This document shows, one piece after another, positions 1 to 6,106 of a stretch of DNA of 9,693 bases. The position numbers and the translations under genes are program-made. The stretch is taken from positions 1 to 9,693 of the forward strand of contig JAREAF010000073.1 of NCBI GenBank assembly GCA_029240475.1, written 5' to 3'. The notes under the pieces were generated by a model. It made no database searches, was not told the DNA's origin, and was given only the letters and a program-made list of their open reading frames with translations. This DNA comes from Rhodospirillales bacterium (GTDB lineage: Bacteria > Pseudomonadota > Alphaproteobacteria > JAREAF01). Each line of letters opens with the position of its first letter. The first letter of the stretch is position 1.

Positions 1-201
1 CCCGAGCTTCCGGCCCTCGATCCGGACATGGCGGAGCTTGTGCTGCGGCCCGGGAGTGACCTCGGCGCTTTCGTCCAATCCCCTCCGCAGCGCCGCATCC
101 GGGGTTCCCGCCTGAGCCAGGTGGCCGCTCAGCTGTTCGCCGAGATCAGCCCGCAGGAGGCCCCCGAGAAGGGGGTTAAGGCCTCGCGTCTTCTCGGCTA
201 A
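1..201 (+). CDS. C-terminal end of an unrecognised protein (5' end outside window)
   Basis: An open frame runs from base 1 to a TAA at 199-201. It gives the last 66 residues of a protein whose start lies outside the window. Third codon positions are strongly G/C, as in the neighbouring genes, which supports real coding. The tail contains an L-R-P-G-S-D-L-G stretch (about residues 15-22 of the fragment), then an Arg-rich segment and a hydrophilic end with no membrane segment. I do not recognise the family. The R-P-x-x-D-L-G pattern is faintly reminiscent of the C-terminal part of bacterial patatin-like phospholipases, but this is a weak impression. It does not look like the end of a thiolase (PhaA) or a PHA synthase. 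The gene ends 40 nt before phaB on the same strand, so co-transcription is possible. Confidence 0.6.
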   Translation, partial: PELPALDPDMAELVLRPGSDLGAFVQSPPQRRIRGSRLSQVAAQLFAEISPQEAPEKGVKASRLLG

Positions 202-204
202 GCT

Positions 205-232
205 TCCCTGCAACGAAAAACGGAACAGGGAG
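205..232 (+). promoter_or_regulatory. phaB ribosome binding site inside a possible stem-loop
   Basis: The Shine-Dalgarno-like AGGGAG (227-232) lies 9 nt before the phaB ATG. TCCCTG at 205-210 is exactly complementary to CAGGGA at 226-231, with a 15-nt A-rich loop between. The ribosome binding site could therefore be partly sequestered. The pairing is seen in the sequence; any regulatory role is inference. Confidence 0.35.
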
Positions 233-241
233 TGAGAAGCC

Positions 242-964
242 ATGGCGCGGGTCGCAGTCGTGACCGGCGGCACCCGAGGCATCGGGGCCGCGATCTCCAA
301 GGCGCTGAAGGGTGCGGGCTACGCTGTGGCCGCGACCTACCACGGCAATGACGAGGCGGCGAACCGCTTCAAGGCCGAGAGCGGGATCGCGGTCTTCAAA
401 TGGGACGTCGGCAATTTCGAGGCGTGCCGCGACGGCATCCAGCGCGTCGAGCGCGAGCTCGGGCCCGTCGACGTGCTGGTCAACAATGCCGGGATCACGC
501 GCGACACCATGATGCACAAGATGACCGAGCAGCAATGGCGCGACGTCATCGCCACCAATCTCGATTCGCTCTTCTTCATGACGCGCGCGGTGATCGAAGG
601 CATGCGCGCGCGCGGCTTCGGGCGCATCGTCAATATCGGCTCGATCAACGGGCAAAAGGGCCAGCTCGGCCAATCCAACTACGCCGCCGCGAAGGCGGGG
701 CTGATCGGCTTCTCCAAGTCGGTGGCGCTGGAGAATGCGAACAAGGGCGTCACCTGCAACGTGATCGCGCCGGGCTATATCCGCACCGACATGGTCGCGG
801 CGGTGCCGGAGAACGTGATGCAGAAGATCGTCGCGCAAATCCCCGTCGGCCGCTTGGGCGAGGCGGAGGAGATCGCGCGCTGCGTGGTGTTCCTCGCCTC
901 CGACGAGGCCGGCTTCATCACCGGATCGACCCTCACCGCCAATGGCGGGCAATATCTCCCCTAA
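242..964 (+). CDS. phaB: Acetoacetyl-CoA reductase (PhaB), SDR family
   Basis: This 240-residue cytoplasmic short-chain dehydrogenase/reductase reduces acetoacetyl-CoA to (R)-3-hydroxybutyryl-CoA with NADPH, the second step of polyhydroxybutyrate synthesis. Visible signatures are the Rossmann motif TGGTRGIG (8-15), NNAGITRD (80-87), and the catalytic set N105, S133, Y146 and K150 (YAAAK). The segment N-G-Q-K-G-Q-L-G-Q-S-N-Y (135-146) is the hallmark that separates PhaB from the closely related FabG. C-terminal PGYIRTDM and ITGS...NGG motifs are intact, and the length matches the family norm of about 240-247. The ATG start has AGGGAG 9 nt upstream and places the Rossmann motif at the usual position. 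The AhpD-like gene follows after 17 nt, probably in the same transcript. No phaA or phaC is visible, so they must lie elsewhere or upstream. Confidence 0.93.
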   Translation: MARVAVVTGGTRGIGAAISKALKGAGYAVAATYHGNDEAANRFKAESGIAVFKWDVGNFEACRDGIQRVERELGPVDVLVNNAGITRDTMMHKMTEQQWRDVIATNLDSLFFMTRAVIEGMRARGFGRIVNIGSINGQKGQLGQSNYAAAKAGLIGFSKSVALENANKGVTCNVIAPGYIRTDMVAAVPENVMQKIVAQIPVGRLGEAEEIARCVVFLASDEAGFITGSTLTANGGQYLP

Positions 965-981
965 GCCTGTTTGGAGCCTGC

Positions 982-1500
982 ATGACCACCGTCCGCATGG
1001 TCGAGTATGAGGAGGCGAGCACCGAGGTCCGCGCGGTCTTCGACGACATCATGGAAAGCCGCGGCATCGACTTCGTGCCGAATTTCTGGAGGACCATCGC
1101 CCATCACCCGCCGACGCTGAAGGCGGTCTGGGCGCATCTGAAGGCGGTGATGGCGCCCGGCGCGCTCGACGCCATGACCAAGGAGATGATCGCGATCGCG
1201 GTGAGCGCGACGAACGGCTGTGAATATTGCATCAACAGCCACATCGCCGGGGCGCGCAAGCTCGGCATGACCGATGCGCAGTTCGGCGAGCTGATGGCGG
1301 TGGTCGGCATGTTCAACCAGACCAACAAGCTGGTCGAGGGCTATCAGGTGCAGGTCGACGAGCGCATCCGCAAATTCGTGCAAGGCGAGGACGGCAAGGG
1401 CCCGCAGCCGCGCGAAGCCAACGCCAAAGGCGCGGCCAAGGCGCCCAAGCGCGCGGCGGCGCATCGGGCGGCTCTCGGCAGGAGCCGCAAGGCGCGCTAG
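982..1500 (+). CDS. AhpD-like / carboxymuconolactone decarboxylase-family protein
   Basis: This 172-residue protein belongs to the AhpD-like all-helical superfamily. It carries E68-x11-C80-x2-C83-x3-H87 (segment CEYCINSH), the redox and proton-relay arrangement of alkylhydroperoxidase AhpD. That predicts a thiol-based peroxidase or related redox activity, but the substrate cannot be read from sequence. The core (about 1-140) fits the family. Residues from about 141 form a Lys/Arg/Ala-rich, probably disordered basic tail that could bind nucleic acid or be a lineage-specific extension. The ATG is preceded by GGAG (973-976) at 5 nt spacing, and phaB ends 17 nt upstream, so the two are probably co-transcribed. 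The role beside PHB synthesis is unknown. The TAG stop shares bases with the stop of the convergent hydrolase gene. Confidence 0.85.
   Translation: MTTVRMVEYEEASTEVRAVFDDIMESRGIDFVPNFWRTIAHHPPTLKAVWAHLKAVMAPGALDAMTKEMIAIAVSATNGCEYCINSHIAGARKLGMTDAQFGELMAVVGMFNQTNKLVEGYQVQVDERIRKFVQGEDGKGPQPREANAKGAAKAPKRAAAHRAALGRSRKAR
1497..1500. other. Overlapping stop codons of two convergent genes (CTAG)
   Basis: The palindrome CTAG provides TAG on the plus strand (1498-1500, end of the AhpD-like gene) and TAG on the minus strand (1499-1497, end of the hydrolase). The coding regions overlap by 3 nt tail to tail, so no space is left between them for an intergenic terminator. Confidence 0.9.
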
Positions 1501-2360
1501 CCGCCTTCGTCCAGGAAGGCGAGCAGCGCGGCGGCAAGCTCCTCCGGCGCGTCCTCGGCCATGTGGTGGCCGCTCATGATGCCGTGGCCGCGGAGGTCCG
1601 GCGCCCAGGGCCGCCACACGGCGAGCACGTCCCCATAGAGCTCCTCCATATCGTCCTTGAGCGACCATAGGCAAAGGGTCGGGCACTGCAAGCTCCGCCC
1701 TGCGCGTCGGTCCTCTTCGTCATGCCTGCGGTCGATGCCGAGCCCGGCGCGATAATCCTCGATCATGCCATGCACGGTCGCAGCATCGTGGATGGCGGCA
1801 AGGGTGTCGGCGTAATTCCTCGCGCCCATCTTCTCGGGCGTGTTCCCGTACCAGGCGTCGGGATCGGCGAGGATGGCGCGCTCGGGCTTCCCCGGCTGGG
1901 CGAAGAAGAACCAGTGCCACCAGGCCTCCGCGAAGCGCGCATCGCAGCGCTCCAGCGCCTCCACAATGGGCACGGCATCGAGCACGGCGAGGCGCGCGAC
2001 GGCGTCCGGATGGTCCATGGCGCAGCGGAACGCCGTGTAGGCGCCGCGATCGTGTCCCACCAGCGCGAAGCGCTCGTAGCCGAGTTGGGCCATGAGGGCG
2101 ATGCAGTCGCGCGCCTTGGCGCGTTTCGATGAGCCTTCATGGTCGGGCGTGTCGGCGGGCTTTGAGGACTGGCCGAAGCCGCGCAGGTCCGGGCAGACGA
2201 TGGTGTGCCGCTCTGCCAGGAGCGGCGCGACCTTGTGCCAGGTCGTGTGCGTGCGCGGATGGCCATGCAGCAGCAGCACCGGCGGGCCTTCCCCGCCATG
2301 GCGGACGCGCAGCCGCGCCTCCGGCAGGTCGATGAAGTCGAGCGTGAATGCTTCGAACAT
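1497..2360 (-). CDS. Alpha/beta hydrolase, haloacetate dehalogenase-like
   Basis: This 287-residue cytoplasmic alpha/beta-hydrolase resembles the haloacetate/fluoroacetate dehalogenase and epoxide-hydrolase-like group. Visible elements are LLLHGHP (29-35, oxyanion region), the nucleophile elbow G-H-D104-R-G, the likely acid D128 (VLDAVP) and catalytic His265 (SGHH). A cap-domain H149-W150 pair and D202-Y203-R204 match halide-pocket residues of fluoroacetate dehalogenases. Of the two arginines that bind the carboxylate in those enzymes, the first is present (R105) and the second is replaced by Tyr108. Fluoroacetate is therefore not a safe substrate assignment; a different haloacid, ester or epoxide is possible. 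I chose the ATG at 2360 because relatives begin M-F-E-x-F. An in-frame ATG at 2411 would add 17 residues of atypical sequence. The start lies 113 nt downstream of the GST stop on the same strand. Confidence 0.85.
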   Translation of the reverse strand: MFEAFTLDFIDLPEARLRVRHGGEGPPVLLLHGHPRTHTTWHKVAPLLAERHTIVCPDLRGFGQSSKPADTPDHEGSSKRAKARDCIALMAQLGYERFALVGHDRGAYTAFRCAMDHPDAVARLAVLDAVPIVEALERCDARFAEAWWHWFFFAQPGKPERAILADPDAWYGNTPEKMGARNYADTLAAIHDAATVHGMIEDYRAGLGIDRRHDEEDRRAGRSLQCPTLCLWSLKDDMEELYGDVLAVWRPWAPDLRGHGIMSGHHMAEDAPEELAAALLAFLDEGG

Positions 2361-2473
2361 CCGTCTGTCGCGATCGGGAGCCGTCGAGCATCGGAGCAAC
2401 GTGCTAGACATGCGCCCCGGTTCCCCGGGTGCGAGGCGTCAGCCGAGCCGCGAAATGCGAGGTCACAAGGCTT
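2361..2473 (-). other. GST-hydrolase intergenic gap with a short GC hairpin
   Basis: The 113-nt space holds, in minus-strand orientation, CCCGG-GGAA-CCGGG (2429-2416), a 5-bp stem closed by a GNRA tetraloop. No T-tract follows, so it is not a convincing terminator. I see no clear promoter or strong Shine-Dalgarno for the hydrolase. It could be transcribed by read-through from gloB-GST or from a promoter I cannot recognise. Confidence 0.35.
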
Positions 2474-3079
2474 TCAGCTCGGGTCCTTGGGGTAGGTCTG
2501 GCCCATCGACGGGCGCGACGCGAACCGCTGCTGGAATTCGGCGAGCTTGGGCCGGCCTTTGCGCCAGTCATCCTGCGGGAACCGGAAGTCGAGATAGTCG
2601 CCGACGATCGCCACCGTGATGTTGCCGATCGTCACGGTATCGTCGAGGCTGCCCACATGCTGCTCCAGCCAGTCGAGGCTGCGGTTCACGACATTGCGCT
2701 GCCTCTCCATCCAGGCCTTCGACTGCTCGTTCGCCGGCCGGCGCGTCTCCATCAGGCGCAGCACGGCCGCGTCGAGGATGCCGTCGGCCAGCGCCTGGAG
2801 CCTGAGCGCCTTCCAGCGCGCATCGCCGGAGGTCGGCACGATCTTCGCGCCCGAATGCAGGCTGTCGAGATATTCGACGATCACCGGCGAATCGAACAGG
2901 CGATCGCCATTGTCGAGGATCAGCGTCGGCACCTTGCCGAGGGGATTGTCGCTGGCCAGGTCGGGCGAGGAGGCGGGAATGGTCAGGATGCGCTCGATCT
3001 TCTTGTCGAGCCCGGTCTCGATGGCGGTGACCGTGACCTTGCGCACATAGGGCGAGGTCGGGGAATAGCGCAGCTTCAT
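2474..3079 (-). CDS. Glutathione S-transferase family protein (YibF-like)
   Basis: This 201-residue cytosolic glutathione S-transferase would conjugate or reduce electrophiles with glutathione; the substrate is unknown. The N-terminal thioredoxin-fold domain (about 1-75) carries the SPTSPYVRK segment (6-14) with the probable active-site Ser9, the cis-proline motif NPLGKVP (45-51) and the glutathione gamma-glutamyl contact DSPVIVEYL (63-71). The helical C-terminal domain includes LADGILDA and the N-x-S-L-D-W-L-E segment. Overall it resembles E. coli YibF as I recall that protein. Length is normal. The ATG has AAAGGA at 6 nt spacing on the minus strand. The gene begins 14 nt after the gloB stop, so the two glutathione-dependent enzymes probably form one detoxification operon. 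Confidence 0.9.
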   Translation of the reverse strand: MKLRYSPTSPYVRKVTVTAIETGLDKKIERILTIPASSPDLASDNPLGKVPTLILDNGDRLFDSPVIVEYLDSLHSGAKIVPTSGDARWKALRLQALADGILDAAVLRLMETRRPANEQSKAWMERQRNVVNRSLDWLEQHVGSLDDTVTIGNITVAIVGDYLDFRFPQDDWRKGRPKLAEFQQRFASRPSMGQTYPKDPS

Positions 3080-3093
3080 GGCGGGTCCTTTCG

Positions 3094-3864
3094 TCAGAAA
3101 TTGTCCTTGCGCCGGCGGATCTCGGCGAAGACCTGGACCGGCGGCGCTCCGGCCATGCCGACCGCCGCGGCCAGCCTCGGATCGTCGGCGCGCAGGAACG
3201 GGTTGGTCGCGCGTTCCTCCGCCATGCCCGCGGGCACCGTCGGGCGGCCTTCAGCCCGCGCGGCCTTCACCTGCTCGGCGCGGCGCTTGAGCGCCGCATT
3301 GTCCGGATCGATCGCGAGCGCGAAGCGGGCATTGCTCTCGGTATATTCGTGCCCGCAATGGACCTGCGCGTCATCGGGAAGCGCGCGGAGCTTCAGGAGC
3401 GAGGCCCACATCTGCTGCGGGGTGCCCTCGAACAGCCGCCCGCAGCCCAGCGTGAACAAGGTGTCGCCGCAGAAGAGCGCCCGGCTCTCCGGGAACCAGA
3501 AGGCCATATGGCCGCGGGTGTGGCCGGGGATGAAGAAGATCTCCGCTTCCGCATGGCCGAGCCGGAAGGGCCGGCCTTCCGCGACCGTTTCGTCGATCTC
3601 GGGGATGCGCTCGCGGTCCGGCTCGGGCCCGACCACGCGCGCGCCGGTCGCGGATTTGATGCCGCCATTCCCGCCGACATGATCCCAGTGATGATGCGTG
3701 TTCAGCACATGGCTGATGCGCCAGCCTTGGGCGGCGGCGGCCTCGAGCACGGGCTCGGCCTCCGAAGGATCGAGCGCGGCGGTGGCGCCCGTCTGCGTGC
3801 AGTGCAGAAGATAGGCGTAGTTGTCCTTGAGGCAGGGGACCTGCTGGATGCGAAGCTTCGCCAT
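3094..3864 (-). CDS. gloB: Hydroxyacylglutathione hydrolase (glyoxalase II)
   Basis: This 256-residue metallo-beta-lactamase-fold enzyme hydrolyses S-D-lactoylglutathione to D-lactate and glutathione, the second step of methylglyoxal detoxification. The binuclear metal site is complete: T-H57-H58-H59-W-D61-H62, H115 (PGHTRGH), bridging D134 (FCGDTLF) and H172 (CGHEYT). The glutathione-binding CGRLFEGT segment (141-148), NPFLR, and the C-terminal F-x-E-I-R-x-x-K-D-N-F signature are all present. These distinguish glyoxalase II from other MBL-fold hydrolases. Length matches the family norm. The start ATG at 3864 has no recognisable Shine-Dalgarno but lies just behind a plausible promoter. The GST gene follows 14 nt downstream in the same orientation, and a methyltransferase-like gene diverges across a 62-nt gap. 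Confidence 0.96.
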   Translation of the reverse strand: MAKLRIQQVPCLKDNYAYLLHCTQTGATAALDPSEAEPVLEAAAAQGWRISHVLNTHHHWDHVGGNGGIKSATGARVVGPEPDRERIPEIDETVAEGRPFRLGHAEAEIFFIPGHTRGHMAFWFPESRALFCGDTLFTLGCGRLFEGTPQQMWASLLKLRALPDDAQVHCGHEYTESNARFALAIDPDNAALKRRAEQVKAARAEGRPTVPAGMAEERATNPFLRADDPRLAAAVGMAGAPPVQVFAEIRRRKDNF

Positions 3865-3872
3865 GGGTTTGG

Positions 3873-3901
3873 ACGTTAACCAGTTCGGACCGGCCTGCCA
3901 A
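3873..3901 (-). promoter_or_regulatory. Possible sigma-70-type promoter for gloB
   Basis: On the minus strand TTGGCA (3901-3896) is followed after exactly 17 nt by TAACGT (3878-3873). A transcript starting the usual 6-7 nt downstream would begin within a few bases of the gloB ATG. This fits the absence of a Shine-Dalgarno sequence and suggests leaderless or near-leaderless translation. It is prediction by eye only. Confidence 0.35.
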
Positions 3902-3926
3902 CCCGCCGCGGAGCAAAGCTGCTATC

Positions 3927-4682
3927 ATGGACGCCATGTGGAGCGACGTCGTCGACCTCAGGGATTTTTACGACACCCGGCTGGGGCAGGTTGCGCGCCA
4001 CCTCCTGCGGCGCCGCATCCGCCAGACCTGGCCGGATGTCCGCGGCGAGGCGGTGCTTGGCCTGGGCTACGCCACGCCGTTCCTGCGGCAGTTCACGAAC
4101 GAGGCGGGGCGCGTGGTCGCGCTGATGCCCGCCCAGCAGGGCGTGCTGCATTGGCCGCTGGAAGGGCCGAACGCCACCGCGCTGGTCGATGAGACCGACC
4201 TTCCGCTGCCCGACGCCTCCATGGACCGCGTGCTGCTCGCCCACGCGGTGGAATGCAGCGAGCATCTGCGCGACATGCTAAAGGAGGTCTGGCGGGTGAT
4301 GGCGGGCAACGGGCGGCTGCTCGTGGTCGCGCCGAATCGGCGCGGCATCTGGGCGCGCACCGACCGCACGCCGTTCGGCTCGGGTCATCCGTTCAGCCCG
4401 AACCAGCTCTCGCGCCTGTTGCGCGACAACGGCTTCACCCCGGTCGCGGTGGGCCGCGCGCTCTATTTTCCGCCGACCAACTCGCGCTGGCTGCTCAGCT
4501 CCGCGCAGACGATGGAGCGGATCGGCGACCGCTGGTTCCAGCGCTTCGCCGGCACGGTGCTGATCGAGGCGCGCAAGCAGATCTATGCGGTGCGGGCGGT
4601 GCGGCCGAAGAAGCTGCCGCGCACGCGCCCCGTGCTCGTCACCTTGCCGCAGGTAGCCCGCCGCGAGCCGCCGCCGAGCTGA
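3927..4682 (+). CDS. Class I SAM-dependent methyltransferase-like protein
   Basis: This 251-residue protein has a Methyltransf_11-type layout: motif I region V-L-G-L-G-Y-A-T-P-F (43-52), then D-L-P-L-P-D-A-S-x-D-R-V, then A-H-A-V-E, then the L-K-E-V-W-R-V-M-A...G-R-L-L-V-V-A-P segment. The glycine-rich loop is degenerate (GLGYAT rather than GxGxG). The acidic residue expected at the end of strand 2, which holds the SAM ribose, is absent (ALMPAQQG). SAM binding is therefore uncertain. As I recall, the same features occur in alphaproteobacterial relatives divergent from gloB, so this looks like a conserved family of unknown substrate. The last 20 or so residues are Pro/Arg-rich. Start: ATG 3927; a second in-frame ATG at 3936 is equally possible, and neither has a good Shine-Dalgarno. 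The DoxX gene follows 21 nt downstream. Confidence 0.82.
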   Translation: MDAMWSDVVDLRDFYDTRLGQVARHLLRRRIRQTWPDVRGEAVLGLGYATPFLRQFTNEAGRVVALMPAQQGVLHWPLEGPNATALVDETDLPLPDASMDRVLLAHAVECSEHLRDMLKEVWRVMAGNGRLLVVAPNRRGIWARTDRTPFGSGHPFSPNQLSRLLRDNGFTPVAVGRALYFPPTNSRWLLSSAQTMERIGDRWFQRFAGTVLIEARKQIYAVRAVRPKKLPRTRPVLVTLPQVARREPPPS

Positions 4683-4694
4683 AATCCCCCACCC

Positions 4695-4700
4695 GAGGAG
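4695..4700 (+). promoter_or_regulatory. Strong Shine-Dalgarno deciding the DoxX start
   Basis: GAGGAG lies 3 nt before an ATG at 4704 and 6 nt before the next, adjacent ATG at 4707. The 6-nt spacing is more usual, so the second ATG may be the true start, giving 139 rather than 140 residues. Confidence 0.6.
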
Positions 4701-4703
4701 ACG

Positions 4704-5126
4704 ATGATGTCCGACGACACTCTCGCGCGACTGCGGCCGCATGCGCTGGCCGCGCTCCGGATCATGACCGGCTTGCTGTTCCTGGCCCACGGCCTCGTCA
4801 AGCTGTTCGGCTTCCCCGAGGTCGAGGGAATGGGCCGGGTCGAGCTGGCCTCGCTCGCGGGCATCGGCGGCGTGATCGAGCTGGTGGGCGGCGCGCTGGT
4901 CGCGCTCGGCCTGTTCACCCGGCCCGCCGCCTTCATCGCCTCCGGCGAGATGGCGGTCGCCTATTTCATGTTCCACGCCCCGCAGAGCTTCTATCCGATC
5001 GTCAATGCGGGCGATGCGGCGATCCTCTATTGCTTCATCTTCCTTTATATCGCCGTGGCGGGGCCGGGCAGCTTCAGCCTAGACGCCGCGCTCCGCGGGC
5101 GAGGAGAGGTCCGCGCCTCCGCCTGA
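4704..5126 (+). CDS. DoxX family inner-membrane protein
   Basis: This 140-residue protein has four predicted transmembrane helices (about 14-34, 50-70, 74-91 and 104-120), the usual size and topology of DoxX-family proteins. Family marks are R-x-x-x-G-L-L-F-x-x-H-G-x-x-K (19-33), E59 in helix 2, L-G-L-F-T-R (68-73), G-E-M...Y (81-87) and the helix-4 entry N-A-G-D-A-A-I-L-Y (101-109), where relatives I know usually read N-G-G-E. DoxX members are linked to membrane redox or oxidative-stress functions, but the activity of this one is unknown. It follows the methyltransferase gene by 21 nt and probably shares its transcript. Its stop lies 3 nt from the end of the convergent pirin gene. DoxX and pirin genes are, as I recall, frequent genomic neighbours, so a shared stress role is conceivable. 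Confidence 0.87.
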   Translation: MMSDDTLARLRPHALAALRIMTGLLFLAHGLVKLFGFPEVEGMGRVELASLAGIGGVIELVGGALVALGLFTRPAAFIASGEMAVAYFMFHAPQSFYPIVNAGDAAILYCFIFLYIAVAGPGSFSLDAALRGRGEVRASA

Positions 5127-5129
5127 GCC

Positions 5130-6023
5130 TCACGACATCGGCTCGGGCCGGGGCTTGGGCTCCTCCGGCAGAGGGATGAACTCGGCCCTGTCGGTGGGCG
5201 GCAACGGGAACGCGCCGGCGGCCCAGTCGGCCTTGGCCTGCTCGATCCGCTCCCGCCTCGAGCTGACGAAGTTCCACCAGATGTGCCGCTCGCCGACCGG
5301 CTCGCCGCCGAGCATCATCAGCACCGTCGGCTCCTGTGCGGTCAGGACGGGCTCGGCCGTGGGGGAGAAGACCAGCATCTGCCCCGCCCCATAGGTCCGG
5401 CCGTCCAGCGCCACGCTGCCGCTGACGATGTAGGCCGCGCGTTCCGGCGTGCCGGAGGGCAGGGTGGCCTTCGCTCCCTTGGCAAGGTCCAGATGCAGGT
5501 AGAACAGCGGCGAATGCGTGCGCACCTCATTGCCGAGGCCATAGGCCTCGCCGGCGATCAGCCGCCCCTTGAGACCGCGCTCCTCCAGCACCGGCAGCTC
5601 CTCGGCGCCATGATGGGCGAAGTCGGGCGCGTCCTCCTCCGCCGCGTCGGGCAGCGCGACCCAGGCCTGGAGCCCGTGCAGGTCGCCGCCCTTGGCGCGC
5701 ATCGGATCGAACCGCTCGGAATGGGTGATGCCCTGTCCGGCCGTCATCCAATTCACTTCGCCGGGCCGGATCGGCTGCTCCACCCCCAAGCTGTCGCGAT
5801 GCATGATCCCGCCGGCGAAAAGATATGTGACCGTCGATAGCCCGATATGCGGGTGCGGGCGCACATCGGCGCTGCGCGGCACGTCCCGCGGAAGCGTCAG
5901 CGGGCCGATATGGTCGAGGAAGATGAAAGGTCCGACCATCCGCCGCTTCATGAAGGGCAGGATGCGGCCGACCTCCAGGTCGCCCAGCGACTTGCGCCGC
6001 GCCTCGATCACCAGCTCCAGCAT
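5130..6023 (-). CDS. Pirin family protein (cupin fold)
   Basis: This 297-residue bicupin protein carries the full pirin metal-binding set in the N-terminal cupin: H57 and H59 (RPHPHIGL), H101 and E103 (GITHSE), with the conserved W-M-T-A-G-Q-G-I segment before them. Characterised pirins bind iron. Activities reported across the family include quercetinase and regulation by protein contacts, so function here stays open. The C-terminal cupin (about 190-260) includes P-L-F-Y-L-H-L-D and the G-E-P-V-G-E-R-H-I-W-W-N-F-V-S signature, followed by a Pro/Glu-rich tail. The start at 6023 fits the family N-terminus (M-L-E-L-V-I-E-x-R) and has AGAGAGAGG 7 nt upstream; longer in-frame extensions run into non-coding sequence and metW. 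It lies 83 nt downstream of metW on the same strand and may be co-transcribed. Confidence 0.93.
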   Translation of the reverse strand: MLELVIEARRKSLGDLEVGRILPFMKRRMVGPFIFLDHIGPLTLPRDVPRSADVRPHPHIGLSTVTYLFAGGIMHRDSLGVEQPIRPGEVNWMTAGQGITHSERFDPMRAKGGDLHGLQAWVALPDAAEEDAPDFAHHGAEELPVLEERGLKGRLIAGEAYGLGNEVRTHSPLFYLHLDLAKGAKATLPSGTPERAAYIVSGSVALDGRTYGAGQMLVFSPTAEPVLTAQEPTVLMMLGGEPVGERHIWWNFVSSRRERIEQAKADWAAGAFPLPPTDRAEFIPLPEEPKPRPEPMS

Positions 6024-6106
6024 GGATGGACCTCTCTCTTTGAGATCAGAGAGTCTGGGTGCCGGAGAGGAGATCGGCAACCGTGCGAACGGATGGTCGG
6101 GCCGGG
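6024..6106 (-). promoter_or_regulatory. metW-pirin gap with a hairpin over the pirin ribosome binding site
   Basis: The pirin Shine-Dalgarno region (AGAGAGAGG, minus strand 6039-6031) overlaps AGAGAG that can pair with CTCTCT at 6053-6048 across an 8-nt loop. This hairpin would hide the ribosome binding site. A second tiny stem, CCGT-GCGA-ACGG on the plus strand, lies nearer metW. No T-tract follows either stem, so I see no intrinsic terminator. Confidence 0.35.

Noticed and set aside
176..952. 258-codon minus-strand frame opposite phaB
   Set aside because: phaB is fully supported by motifs. The antisense frame has no recognisable motif and is Asp/His/Arg/Ala-rich.
400..1500. Apparent 366-residue protein spanning phaB and the next gene
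   Set aside because: Its first half is an Arg-rich out-of-frame shadow of phaB. Only the portion from 982 matches a known family.
2412..2430. Intrinsic terminator after the GST gene
   Set aside because: The CCCGG-GGAA-CCGGG stem is only 5 bp and no T-tract follows on the transcribed strand.
2429..3682. Long plus-strand frames opposite the GST and gloB genes
   Set aside because: They are antisense to two clearly conserved enzymes and have the Arg/Ala/Pro-rich composition of GC-rich shadow frames.
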